NCBI RefSeq assembly: GCF_001687335.1
Contig: NZ_MAGO01000003.1
Coordinates: 1 to 64,000, forward strand
Origin: Dissulfuribacter thermophilus
Lineage (GTDB): Bacteria; Desulfobacterota; Dissulfuribacteria; Dissulfuribacterales; Dissulfuribacteraceae
Direction of reading: 5' to 3'
DNA: 64,000 nt
In this document: positions 9,088-17,446 of the stretch, piece after piece
Layout of the letters: the number at the start of each line of letters is the position of its first letter
Position numbering within the stretch: position 1 is the first letter of the stretch
Position numbers and translations under genes: made by a program
The notes under the pieces: generated by a model
What the model saw: only the letters and a program-made list of their open reading frames with translations
Told to the model about the DNA's origin: nothing
The model's database searches: none

Positions 9088-10017
9088 TCAGATCAGTTGA
9101 AATTTTACTCCATAAGCAGCAATTGCGCCATCAGAAACAGCCGTGATTATTTGCCTCAATGGCTTTGACCTGCAATCACCAGCAGCAAACATCCCTGGCA
9201 AACTCGTCTTCATCCAATCATCAGTAATGATGAAACCCTGCTCATCTGTATCTACAATATCTCTAACCAATTCTGTATTGGGGTGGATTCCAATAAAGAC
9301 GAACACCCCTTGAACACTGAGATCAGCTACTTCCCCTGTCTTCACATTTTTTATCTTACAGCTCTGTACCTCGTCCTCTCCATGAATGGCTTCCACTATG
9401 GTATTCCATATGGGTTCAATCTTGGGATGGTTTAGGACCTTGTCCTGAAGGGTCTTTACAGCGCGGAGTTCGTCACGCCTATGTATGAGATAGATCTTTT
9501 CAGCAAATTTAGTTAGGAACAATGCCTCTTGACAGGCACTATCCCCACCTCCTACTACTGCAATAACTTGATCCTTAAAAAAAGGGCCGTCGCATGTTGC
9601 ACAATAACTTACGCCGCGACCTATAAGTTCATTTTCGCCAGGAATTTCCAGATGCTTTGGTCGCGCACCAGTTGCCAGAATTATGGACTTTGAAACAATT
9701 TCGTCTCCAGAAGCCAATTGAGTGACAAATTGATCATAAGAAACCTTGTTTATCCTGACTACCTCGCCATTTCTAAAACAGGCCCCAAATCGTTCAGCGT
9801 GCATTCTCAAATTCTCAATGAGATCGTATCCACTAATCCCATCTTTAAAGCCGAGATAATTATCTACCCAATCTGTCTGAAGTACCTGTCCACCAGGGCT
9901 TAATTTTTCTACTAGGCAGGCGTCTAACCCCGAACGACATGCATAAAGGGCAGCACCAAGTCCAGCTGGTCCTGCCCCAACTATCACACAATCATATGTC
10001 TCTTTGGCCATTGCCAT
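9088..10017 (-). CDS. trxB: Thioredoxin reductase
   Basis: This FAD/NADPH-dependent flavoenzyme reduces oxidised thioredoxin. The N-terminal FAD motif GAGPAG (residues 14-19), the redox-active CATC (Cys139/Cys142), the nucleotide-binding GGGDSA and the FAD-closing motif AAGDCR near the C-terminus are all visible. At 309 residues it is the normal low-molecular-weight form. It sits 23 nt downstream of trxA on the same strand, giving a self-contained thioredoxin module followed by bamD. Confidence 0.96.
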   Translation of the reverse strand: MAMAKETYDCVIVGAGPAGLGAALYACRSGLDACLVEKLSPGGQVLQTDWVDNYLGFKDGISGYDLIENLRMHAERFGACFRNGEVVRINKVSYDQFVTQLASGDEIVSKSIILATGARPKHLEIPGENELIGRGVSYCATCDGPFFKDQVIAVVGGGDSACQEALFLTKFAEKIYLIHRRDELRAVKTLQDKVLNHPKIEPIWNTIVEAIHGEDEVQSCKIKNVKTGEVADLSVQGVFVFIGIHPNTELVRDIVDTDEQGFIITDDWMKTSLPGMFAAGDCRSKPLRQIITAVSDGAIAAYGVKFQLI

Positions 10018-10040
10018 GAGTATTTATAGCATAGAATTCT

Positions 10041-10370
10041 CTAGAGCACCTTGTTCAAAGAAGCCTCTATCATGGCCTTCCCTACTGCACCAGTAATCTG
10101 ATCCACCACCTGACCATCCTTGAAAAGGATAAGTGTTGGAATGGCCCTAATACCAAATTTCCCAGGAGTTACTGGGTTCTCATCAACATTCATCTTTGCG
10201 ATTTTTACCTTTCCATCATAGTCCTCTGCCAACTCTTCAATGACAGGTGCAATAGCCCTGCACGGCCCGCACCATGCAGCCCAAAAATCGACCAACACAG
10301 GAATGTCTGAATTTAAAACCTGGGCTTCAAAGTTGCCATCGGTTACATGAATAACTTTTTCTCCTGCCAT
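10041..10370 (-). CDS. trxA: Thioredoxin
   Basis: This is a small cytoplasmic dithiol oxidoreductase. The active site is WCGPC (Cys34/Cys37), followed by the conserved KMNVDENP and the cis-proline stretch RAIPTLILFKDG. The length of 109 residues is standard. An AAGGAG Shine-Dalgarno precedes the ATG. It is the first gene of the trxA-trxB-bamD series and is reduced by the adjacent TrxB. Confidence 0.97.
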   Translation of the reverse strand: MAGEKVIHVTDGNFEAQVLNSDIPVLVDFWAAWCGPCRAIAPVIEELAEDYDGKVKIAKMNVDENPVTPGKFGIRAIPTLILFKDGQVVDQITGAVGKAMIEASLNKVL

Positions 10371-10675
10371 CTTTTTCTCCTTTATATAATTTAATTTTTA
10401 ACCCAAAATCCGAGAAATAGTTCACAACAACGTAGAATAAACCTCGTACAGTGTCAAGGAGCTTCATTATTAAACAATTCCTAACATCTAAATTATTATA
10501 GAGGCATTAAGTTCATTCCTCTAAAAAATATAAATACAGAAAACAATCTGTGCCAGGCTAACATCCAGCAACTTTTATTATAACACGATTAAAAATCTTT
10601 TTCCTGCAAAGACCTTTCCTATTTTCCATCCAACATAGATTTTTTCCTGTCCAGTTTAAGCGGCCATCCTTTCCC
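10371..10675. other. Divergent intergenic region trxA/ihfA
   Basis: No gene is seen in these 305 bases. The region carries the upstream sequences of trxA (minus) and leads to the ihfA promoter at 10676-10704. It is AT-rich and lacks a recognisable riboswitch. Confidence 0.4.
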
Positions 10676-10704
10676 TTGACAGTTCGTTTTTTTTTCCTTA
10701 TAAA
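10676..10704 (+). promoter_or_regulatory. Near-consensus sigma70 promoter of ihfA
   Basis: TTGACA at 10676-10681, exactly 17 nt, then TATAAA at 10699-10704. It is placed about 47 nt upstream of the chosen ihfA start. Confidence 0.7.
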
Positions 10705-10750
10705 TCAAATGATTGTAGTTGAAGTCCTAATTCGGGGAAAGGGGGTCCTA

Positions 10751-11038
10751 ATGACGCTTACCAAGGCAGATCTAGTTAACAGGCTCTACAAGTCGGAAAT
10801 GTTTAAAAAGACCGACGCTGTAAAATATGTGGAAACGCTGCTCGAAATTATTAAGAGTAGACTCGTAGATGGAGAAGATGTACTCATAAGTGGTTTTGGT
10901 AAATTTTGCGTAAAAGACAAACGTGCACGTCGTGGAAGAAACCCCCACACTGGAGAAGACCTGATACTTGAACCAAGACGCGTGATCACATTTAGACCCT
11001 CTGGTGTGCTAAGAAAAAAAGTCAACGAGAACAAATAG
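10751..11038 (+). CDS. ihfA: Integration host factor alpha-type DNA-binding protein
   Basis: This HU/IHF-family DNA-bending protein has 95 residues from the ATG at 10751, which follows the purine-rich GGGGAAAGGGGG. An upstream in-frame ATG at 10676 is rejected because it overlaps the promoter. The beta-arm region RARRGRNPHTGEDLILEPRR holds the proline that intercalates into bent DNA. MTLTKADLV at the start and RVITFRPSGVLRKKV at the end resemble IHF-alpha. IHF forms heterodimers with a beta subunit, not seen here, so a homodimeric HU-like role remains possible. Confidence 0.88.
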   Translation: MTLTKADLVNRLYKSEMFKKTDAVKYVETLLEIIKSRLVDGEDVLISGFGKFCVKDKRARRGRNPHTGEDLILEPRRVITFRPSGVLRKKVNENK

Positions 11039-11277
11039 CATTTTAAATTGATTCACTCCCTCCTATATACTTGTTAACGAGGATTGCTGAAAAATCCCCT
11101 TTCCACTTAAAACTAGTTTAGTCCATTACCGTCTGAATTAACGGCCTTGCTTCCAGTTGGTGGTTTGTGCTAAACTAATAATCCAATTGACTACATTATA
11201 AGATTCCTGATAGAAATGGAGTCGATTTCAATCTACATTGAACTGATTACTTGTGACTAAATTTCAGGTAATAGATT

Positions 11278-11661
11278 ATGTATGAAGCTATTTGGGTTGG
11301 CGCAGGTGGGTTCATTGGGGCAATACTAAGATACGTCATTAGTGGCTATATTCAAAATTTGTCGCAGAGTGTCTCCTTTCCATACGGAACTCTTGCAGTT
11401 AACGTCATAGGTTGCGTATTCATTGGTACATTATCTCATCTTGCAGAAATAAAAATGGGCATGACAACAGAGATGCGTTTATTGCTCATGATCGGCTTAT
11501 TAGGTTCATTCACCACATTTTCTACATTTGGAAACGAGACAGTCAATCTACTTCAAGACCAAGGCATTTTTGCGGCCTTGATCAACCTCGGTGCTCACAT
11601 TTTCCTGGGACTTTTAGGCGTATTTCTTGGCCGATTTTTAGGAATTTTATTGTGGAGATAA
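11278..11661 (+). CDS. crcB: Fluoride ion channel/exporter CrcB (Fluc)
   Basis: This small inner-membrane protein exports fluoride as a dual-topology dimer. Four hydrophobic segments are visible over 127 residues. Family motifs are GGFIGAILRYV near the start, the GTLAVNVIGC helix (residues about 41-50) with the conserved Asn, and the TTFSTFGNE motif (about 80-88) containing the pore phenylalanine region. A DUF190 gene follows after 4 nt, a common pairing. No fluoride riboswitch could be recognised upstream. Confidence 0.93.
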   Translation: MYEAIWVGAGGFIGAILRYVISGYIQNLSQSVSFPYGTLAVNVIGCVFIGTLSHLAEIKMGMTTEMRLLLMIGLLGSFTTFSTFGNETVNLLQDQGIFAALINLGAHIFLGLLGVFLGRFLGILLWR

Positions 11662-11665
11662 TACA

Positions 11666-12061
11666 ATGCAAATGAAACTTCCGGCAGAAGGCCAACTTCT
11701 CCGTATTTTTATAGGAGAGAGTGACAAATTTGAAGGAAAACCCCTATATGAATGGCTGGTAATTAAGGCCAAAGAACAAGGTTTAGCAGGTGCCACTGTA
11801 ATTCGAGGCCTAATGGGCTTTGGAGCAAATAGCCAAATCCACACCTCTAAAATTTTACGTCTTTCTGTTGATTTGCCTATTATCATAGAAATCGTAGACA
11901 CCCAGGAAAAAATAAAGGCTTTCCTTTCTAATATAAGAGATGTAATCAAGGAGGGATTGGTCACTCTAGAACGGGTAGAGGTTCAAATCTATAGAAGTAA
12001 CCACCAGGATACTGAACCTCAAAAAGACAGTTGCCAGGCTTCCCAAGAAGAATTGGATTAA
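11666..12061 (+). CDS. DUF190 family protein
   Basis: This 131-residue cytoplasmic protein has the DUF190 pattern: GQLLRIFIGESDKFEGKPLYE, then AGATVIRGLMGFG, then PIIIEIVDTQEKI. The family adopts a PII-like ferredoxin fold and is commonly found next to crcB, so a role in fluoride response or CrcB regulation is an inference from context. GGAG within the end of crcB serves as its ribosome-binding site, implying coupled translation. The C-terminal ~20 residues are polar and poorly conserved in appearance. Confidence 0.85.
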   Translation: MQMKLPAEGQLLRIFIGESDKFEGKPLYEWLVIKAKEQGLAGATVIRGLMGFGANSQIHTSKILRLSVDLPIIIEIVDTQEKIKAFLSNIRDVIKEGLVTLERVEVQIYRSNHQDTEPQKDSCQASQEELD

Positions 12062-12088
12062 ACAGGAATAGTATTGAAAAATTAAAAA

Positions 12089-12115
12089 GGGTTATGGTCG
12101 TTTTGTCCATAACCC
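12089..12115 (-). terminator. Intrinsic terminator of tRNA-fMet
   Basis: GGGTTATGG (12089-12097) pairs with CCATAACCC (12107-12115) around 9 nt. On the minus strand the stem is followed by TTTTTAATTTTT, the typical U-tract. It lies 11 nt downstream of the tRNA 3' end. Confidence 0.8.
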
Positions 12116-12125
12116 CTGTGTGCCT

Positions 12126-12202
<77 letters not shown>

Positions 12203-12217
12203 TCAGATGATGCATTA

Positions 12218-12246
12218 TATATAATCAGCTTTGCGGACTATGTCAA
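12218..12246 (-). promoter_or_regulatory. Promoter of tRNA-fMet
   Basis: On the minus strand TTGACA (12241-12246), a 17-nt spacer and TATATA (12218-12223). The predicted start is a few bases before the tRNA 5' end at 12202. Confidence 0.7.
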
Positions 12247-12258
12247 GACAGCCCAATT

Positions 12259-12984
12259 TTATTCCGAAATGTTCACTAGTTCAATTTTCCCAACTACTCC
12301 CAACTTTTCACCTACAATAATGAGACCACCTGCAATTCCTGGGATTTTTTCCAAGCTATTCAATGCGTTTTTAAGCTTGGCACCACTCCTAACGATATTG
12401 CCGATAGAAGTTGCAACGGCATCCGACAGTGATGCTGATTTCGAAATGACAGTAATTGCATCTGCTGCACCATAGCTAAGAGAATGACCTATAGAACCAG
12501 AGGAAGTGCAAACTCCTCTCAGCTCTGACTCAGGAAGGAGCTTTATTCCAATCTTGCCACTAAAAGGAGAATTGCCAGCCCATATACCCACTGTGCACTC
12601 AGATCTGGTATTCACGTAACAATCTCCGCCATTTTCTACTATTACCTCTTGTACCCCTAGCTTGATCAGCCCTTTTCCAACATACTCGGCTATTGCACCA
12701 GCTACCGCGGCCATCGGCCCAACTGAGGCTACCTTGCCAGCCTCTAACATCTCGCGCACAATAGGTGGTGCCAACTCATCAAATGCTAATGGCGAACGTG
12801 AATGCAAAAATTCTGGCCTTTTCCGAATATATTCCTCGATTGCTAGCCTTGCTTCCATAACCAAGGCCTCTGCTTCTCTGACAAGAGGTAAGGTGGCCTG
12901 GATAAAAAGATCTGTCTCTTTGTGGCGAACTCTAAAACGTTCTAGTCCACCTCTAGCACTATGAGCCCTATAAAATCTCTTCAT
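12259..12984 (-). CDS. UPF0280 (ApbE-like) family protein
   Basis: This protein of about 241 residues matches the UPF0280 family, distantly related to the FAD-binding ApbE fold. Marks are MAAVAGAIAEYVG near the middle, VENGGDCYV, the glycine/serine stretch VCTSSGSIGHSLSYGAADA, and SLSDAVATSIGN. These correspond to ApbE-type nucleotide-binding segments, but the biochemical role is not known. The ATG at 12984 overlaps the gpsA stop as ATGA, so translation is coupled. A GTG two codons upstream is an alternative start. Confidence 0.85.
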   Translation of the reverse strand: MKRFYRAHSARGGLERFRVRHKETDLFIQATLPLVREAEALVMEARLAIEEYIRKRPEFLHSRSPLAFDELAPPIVREMLEAGKVASVGPMAAVAGAIAEYVGKGLIKLGVQEVIVENGGDCYVNTRSECTVGIWAGNSPFSGKIGIKLLPESELRGVCTSSGSIGHSLSYGAADAITVISKSASLSDAVATSIGNIVRSGAKLKNALNSLEKIPGIAGGLIIVGEKLGVVGKIELVNISE

Positions 12985-14006
12985 TCCCACTCAGGCCGAA
13001 GTGGTCGCTCTATTAGGGATGTGACAGCCTCATCAGGCTTGATACCCTCATATAGGACCTGATAAACTGCCATCGAAATAGGCATGTCGGTTTGCGTGCG
13101 AACCCCAAGATCATAAAGTGCCCTGGAAGTCTTCACACCTTCTGCTACCATATTCATTGATGATAAAATTGAATTTATATCTTCACCTTTACCCAGACGT
13201 AGGCCAACCTGGCGATTTCTACTAAGATCACCAGTACAAGTCAACACAAGATCTCCCAGGCCAGAGAGGCCTGCAAAGGTTAAAGGGCTAGCTCCAAGGT
13301 TCATGCCCAGCCTGACAATCTCTCGCAGTCCTCTAGTAATCAAAGCAGCCCTGGCATTTAGGCCTAGCCCCATGCCATCTGAAATTCCAACTGCTATTGC
13401 AAGGACATTCTTTACTGCCCCTCCAACCTCTACGCCCCTTACATCGTCTGTAGTATAGACCCTGAAAGTTCCATAAGAAAAAACATCCTGCAGTTGGGCT
13501 GCCAATGTGGAATCTTTAGAGGCGACTGTCACTGCCGTTGGGAGTCCCTGGGCCACCTCTTTAGCAAAGCTTGGCCCTGATAATACGGCAACTTTCTTTG
13601 AAACTTCTATTCCCAGTACATCCTCAATTACTTCAGTCATAAAATAAAGTGTGCCGTTCTCTACCCCTTTGGTGCAGGATACAAAAGCAGCGTTCTCCTT
13701 ATCAGTCTTGCACATTAAGTTATTGAGCTCAGTTACAATTGATCTAAAACCATGGGATGGGACGACAATGAGTATTATGTCTCTTTTCGAGACTGCCTCT
13801 TTTAATGAACTTGTAAGTTGAACATTTTCTGGGATGCTGATACCAGGAAGATATTTTGGATTTTCCCTAAGCATACCAATCTGTTCTAAAAGTAGAGGAT
13901 CTCTCCCCCACAGCACACAGTCCCTTCCAGCCCTGCCTAAATGTACCGCAAGGGCTGTCCCCCAGCTCCCTGCGCCCAATATTGCTATCTTTGGGGAATA
14001 CATCAT
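12981..14006 (-). CDS. gpsA: Glycerol-3-phosphate dehydrogenase [NAD(P)+]
   Basis: GpsA reduces dihydroxyacetone phosphate to sn-glycerol-3-phosphate for phospholipid synthesis. The Rossmann motif ILGAGSWGTALAVHLG opens the protein. SGPSFAKEVAQGLPTAV, the lysine-containing GAVKNVLAIAVGI and the GLGDLVLTCTGDLSRNR block are diagnostic. The chosen start, MMYSPKIAILG (ATG at 14006 or 14003), gives about 341 residues. A longer frame reaching 14087 would run into the dispersed element inserted just upstream (14028-14284), so its extra residues are artefactual. The ribosome-binding site is weak. Confidence 0.95.
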   Translation of the reverse strand: MMYSPKIAILGAGSWGTALAVHLGRAGRDCVLWGRDPLLLEQIGMLRENPKYLPGISIPENVQLTSSLKEAVSKRDIILIVVPSHGFRSIVTELNNLMCKTDKENAAFVSCTKGVENGTLYFMTEVIEDVLGIEVSKKVAVLSGPSFAKEVAQGLPTAVTVASKDSTLAAQLQDVFSYGTFRVYTTDDVRGVEVGGAVKNVLAIAVGISDGMGLGLNARAALITRGLREIVRLGMNLGASPLTFAGLSGLGDLVLTCTGDLSRNRQVGLRLGKGEDINSILSSMNMVAEGVKTSRALYDLGVRTQTDMPISMAVYQVLYEGIKPDEAVTSLIERPLRPEWE

Positions 14007-14022
14007 ATTCAAACTACTTCTT

Positions 14023-14289
14023 TTCCACCTAAATCCTGCAATTGTCGAGTTTGCCCAAGATGCAAGGCGGACCGGAAGCAGACGCACTCAGGCACTTCAC
14101 GCCCCTGACAACGCAGAAACCCGGGTAAAATCGCCAATCCCGCAGGGCAGCCAAATGGGGCAAAAACTTGAAGAACTTGCATTTCACTAAAAAAGTGAAT
14201 CTAAGTAAATACTTTTCATAAAGTAACACCTTAATATAATATTGGAAATGCATTTTTGCCCCCTTTTGCCGTGCAGGATTTAGGTTCCA
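14023..14289 (+). mobile_element. Dispersed element copy A with 5-bp target duplication (element 14028-14284)
   Basis: The 257-bp non-coding element is bounded by perfect 13-bp inverted repeats CCTAAATCCTGCA (14028-14040) and its complement (14272-14284). It is flanked by the direct repeat TTCCA at 14023-14027 and 14285-14289, which indicates insertion. The two internal arms are partly decayed here. It separates gyrA and gpsA, ending 21 nt before the gpsA start, so gpsA must be transcribed through or from it. Confidence 0.88.
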
Positions 14290-14344
14290 ATCAAAGACTA
14301 ATGCCCGTTCAGGCCTCCAAGACTAACCCTTTGTCCCACCTTGT

Positions 14345-16789
14345 TTAATCCTCTGCAAGTCGTGCCACTGCTGCCAGTCTGTCATTATTCTCTAGCTTGA
14401 TTAAACGCACACCCTGTGTGGCCCTGCCAGTAGGCCTGACATCTTGGACCCGTAACCTTATAATCTGACCACTCCTTGCAACAAGCATTACCTCATCATG
14501 ATTTTTTACATGCATTATAGCCACTACTTTGCCAGTCTTTTCTGTAATCTTTAAATTAATTATTCCCTTTCCGCCTCTAGACTGAACTCTGTACTCTGCA
14601 ATCTCAGTACGTTTCCCATAACCTCCTTCAGATACGGTCAATAAGGTTCCTTCATCTCCATTAACCACCACCATACCAACTACTTCATCATCTCCTTCCA
14701 GCCTAATGCCTCTGACTCCTGCTGCAATTCTACCCATAGGTCTGACGTCCGATTCATGAAATCTGATACTCATTCCATTTTTTGTCCCTAAAAGGACATG
14801 CGAATCACCGCTTGTAATCTCAGCTGCAATCAGTTCATCTCCTTCATTTACATTTGCAGCTATTATTCCAGAGGGTCTAGGTCTGGAAAAGGCCTCAAGA
14901 CTAGTCTTTTTAATGATACCATTCTTTGTGGCCATAACCACAAAACTGTCTTTATGAAACTCTCGGACAGGAATTACTGCTGTTATGCGCTCATCTTCCT
15001 TACTTTCCAAGGGGAGTAGATTCACCAATGCCTTACCCCTGCTCGCTCTCGATGCCTGAGGTATTTCGTGAACCCTGAGCCAATAGAGCCTTCCTCTATT
15101 ACTAAAGCACAGGAAATAGTCATGGGTTGAGGCCACAAAAAGTCTTTCTATGAAGTCCTCATACTTTGTAGAGAGACCTGTCACCCCTTTTCCACCCCTT
15201 TTCTGACTCCTATATAGACTAAGGGGGTTTCTCTTGATATATCCCTTATGAGACAGGGTGACCACCATGTCTTCTTCTACTATGAGATCCTCAATACTGA
15301 AATCCTTGACCTCGTCTATGATATTTGTACGCCTTGGATCTGCGTATTCGTTTTTAATCTCAATTAATTCTTTTTCTATTATCTCCATTACCCGACTTTC
15401 GTTAGCGAGTATATCTTTATACTCAGCAATGGCCTTGAGGATCTCTTCATATTCTTGAATTATTTTGTCCCGTTCCAACCCAGTTAAACGTTGGAGTCTC
15501 ATATCCAAGATGGCCTGGGCCTGGATAGCAGTAAGCTTAAAACGCTCAATCAGTCCAGTCTTGGCCTCTTGGGGAGTCTTGGAGGAACGAATCAATGCCA
15601 CACACTCATCAAGATTTTCAATGGCAATCTTAAGACCTTCAAGGATATGCGCCCTTTCTTCTGCCTTCTTGAGATCATATGTGGTGCGCCTTATTACAAT
15701 GGTCTTTCTGTGCTCGAGAAAGTGGGCCAATAATTCTTTTAGATTCAAAAGCTCAGGTCTACCATTTACTATGGCCAAGAGGATGATTCCAAAAGAGCTC
15801 TCCATCAAGGTGTGCTTGTAAAGGTGATTCAATACAACCTCTGCAACACCATCCTTCTTGAGCTCAATAACTATTCTTATGCCATCTCGGTCTGACTCAT
15901 CTCTTACCTCGTGAATCCCCTCGATCTTTTTCTGCTGACTCAAAAGAACTATTTTCTCAATCAGTTTTGCCTTATTAACCTGATATGGGATCTCTGATAT
16001 CACAATAAATTCACGGCCTTTTGCAGGCCTCTCTACTGATGCGCGAGCCCTGATTTTTATAATTCCCTTTCCTGTCTCATATGCCGATTTTATGCCAGAT
16101 CGACCACAAATAAAGCCTGCAGTGGGGAAATCAGGCCCTGGAATATACTTCATTAACTGAGCAACACTTATGTTTGGATCGTGAATCATGGCCACAAGGG
16201 CATCTACTACCTCTCCCAGATTGTGAGGAGGTATATTTGTTGCCATGCCAACTGCAATACCGGCAGCGCCATTAATAAGGAGATTTGGTATCCTTGAGGG
16301 GAGTACTACTGGTTCTTTGAGGGAGTTATCATAATTGGGTACAAAATCCACTGTCTCCTTTTCAATATCTGCCATAAGTTCATGGGCAAGCTTTTTTAAC
16401 CTCACCTCTGTGTACCTCATGGCAGCAGGAGCATCACCATCTATAGAACCAAAATTTCCCTGGCCATCCACAAGGGGATACCTCATGGCAAAATCTTGAG
16501 CCATTCTCACTATGGTATCATATACGGCTGCGTCACCGTGTGGATGATATTTACCTATTACGTCACCCACTATTCTCGCCGATTTTTTATATGGTTTGTT
16601 ATAGTCATTTCTCAGTTCGTGCATTGCATAGAGGATGCGTCTATGCACTGGTTTTAAACCATCTCTAACATCCGGGAGGGCACGGCCGATAATTACGCTC
16701 ATTGCGTAATCCAGGTATGACTTCTTGAGTTCAGCGGCAATGTCACAAGTGTCAGCGCGTTCTTTAAACAACTCTTCTTGTTCAGACAT
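14345..16789 (-). CDS. gyrA: DNA gyrase subunit A
   Basis: This type II topoisomerase subunit breaks and reseals DNA to introduce negative supercoils. The catalytic tyrosine is Tyr126 in AAMRYTE. The quinolone-determining region reads [19 protein letters not shown] (residues 80-98). The C-terminal wrapping domain begins after the GyrA box QKRGGKG, which distinguishes gyrase from ParC, and shows six blade-like repeats. The length of 814 residues is normal. Residue 87, aligned with E. coli Ser83, is alanine. It starts 16 nt after nikR, so the two may be co-transcribed. Confidence 0.97.
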   Translation of the reverse strand: MSEQEELFKERADTCDIAAELKKSYLDYAMSVIIGRALPDVRDGLKPVHRRILYAMHELRNDYNKPYKKSARIVGDVIGKYHPHGDAAVYDTIVRMAQDFAMRYPLVDGQGNFGSIDGDAPAAMRYTEVRLKKLAHELMADIEKETVDFVPNYDNSLKEPVVLPSRIPNLLINGAAGIAVGMATNIPPHNLGEVVDALVAMIHDPNISVAQLMKYIPGPDFPTAGFICGRSGIKSAYETGKGIIKIRARASVERPAKGREFIVISEIPYQVNKAKLIEKIVLLSQQKKIEGIHEVRDESDRDGIRIVIELKKDGVAEVVLNHLYKHTLMESSFGIILLAIVNGRPELLNLKELLAHFLEHRKTIVIRRTTYDLKKAEERAHILEGLKIAIENLDECVALIRSSKTPQEAKTGLIERFKLTAIQAQAILDMRLQRLTGLERDKIIQEYEEILKAIAEYKDILANESRVMEIIEKELIEIKNEYADPRRTNIIDEVKDFSIEDLIVEEDMVVTLSHKGYIKRNPLSLYRSQKRGGKGVTGLSTKYEDFIERLFVASTHDYFLCFSNRGRLYWLRVHEIPQASRASRGKALVNLLPLESKEDERITAVIPVREFHKDSFVVMATKNGIIKKTSLEAFSRPRPSGIIAANVNEGDELIAAEITSGDSHVLLGTKNGMSIRFHESDVRPMGRIAAGVRGIRLEGDDEVVGMVVVNGDEGTLLTVSEGGYGKRTEIAEYRVQSRGGKGIINLKITEKTGKVVAIMHVKNHDEVMLVARSGQIIRLRVQDVRPTGRATQGVRLIKLENNDRLAAVARLAED

Positions 16790-16805
16790 GAGCTTAAGCC
16801 TCCAA

Positions 16806-17240
16806 TTAACTAAGTGTTGCCCCGGTAGTTGTCATTGTGAGGGTGCAATGTTTTACGCCTTTTAAGGCCTTTAATCTGTTAGACAAGTCTTTAAGCGTTT
16901 TTGGACGACCTTTTACAATTGCAACTTCTAGGCAATTGTGATGGTCCAGGTGGACGTGTTGAGAAACGATAACTGTATCAGGGAAGGCGTGCTGAATGTC
17001 GAGGATTGAGTCCACCAGTTCTCTCTTATGGTGATCATAAACATAAGTGATTGTGCCGACAACAATGCGTTCCCCGTGTTCCTCTTCCCATTCCTGGGCC
17101 ACCAGCTTTTCCCTGATCAGATCTCTAATGGCTTCTGACCTATTTTTATATTGTCTTTTTCTTATATAAGAATCAAACGATTCTATAAGATCTGTGGGAA
17201 TTGATACGCCAAAACGTGTTATTGATGAATTACCTGCCAT
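16806..17240 (-). CDS. nikR: Nickel-responsive transcriptional regulator NikR
   Basis: This is a ribbon-helix-helix repressor with an ACT-like nickel domain. The N-terminal [17 protein letters not shown] strand-helix is followed by the second RHH helix [13 protein letters not shown]. The high-affinity nickel ligands are all present with E. coli spacing: His84, His95, His97 and Cys103 (HVHLDHHNC). At 144 residues it is slightly longer than E. coli NikR. It would control nickel uptake or nickel-enzyme genes, none of which is adjacent. Its 16-nt spacing to gyrA is an unusual neighbourhood. Confidence 0.94.
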   Translation of the reverse strand: MAGNSSITRFGVSIPTDLIESFDSYIRKRQYKNRSEAIRDLIREKLVAQEWEEEHGERIVVGTITYVYDHHKRELVDSILDIQHAFPDTVIVSQHVHLDHHNCLEVAIVKGRPKTLKDLSNRLKALKGVKHCTLTMTTTGATLS

Positions 17241-17446
17241 TTGTCCGCCTTTTTACCACAAATATTTACTAAGTGTCAACAAACACAATCTAAATCTATC
17301 AGCATTTCAATTTTAGCTCTTTTAAAAAAAATTAGCCACCCTATTGCGGAAAATCACTCCACATACAGAAGATACAAATCACTATTTGGGCTTTCGCAGG
17401 GTCGCCAGAGAATAAAATGACTGTGGACTGATCTATTTAACCAGGA

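Noticed and set aside
11039-11277. Possible fluoride riboswitch upstream of crcB
   Set aside because: The compact pseudoknot core of the crcB motif could not be found in these 239 bases.
14029-14253. Open frames inside dispersed element A (and similar ones in B, C, D and E)
   Set aside because: They differ between copies, lack ribosome-binding sites and are by-products of the non-coding repeat.
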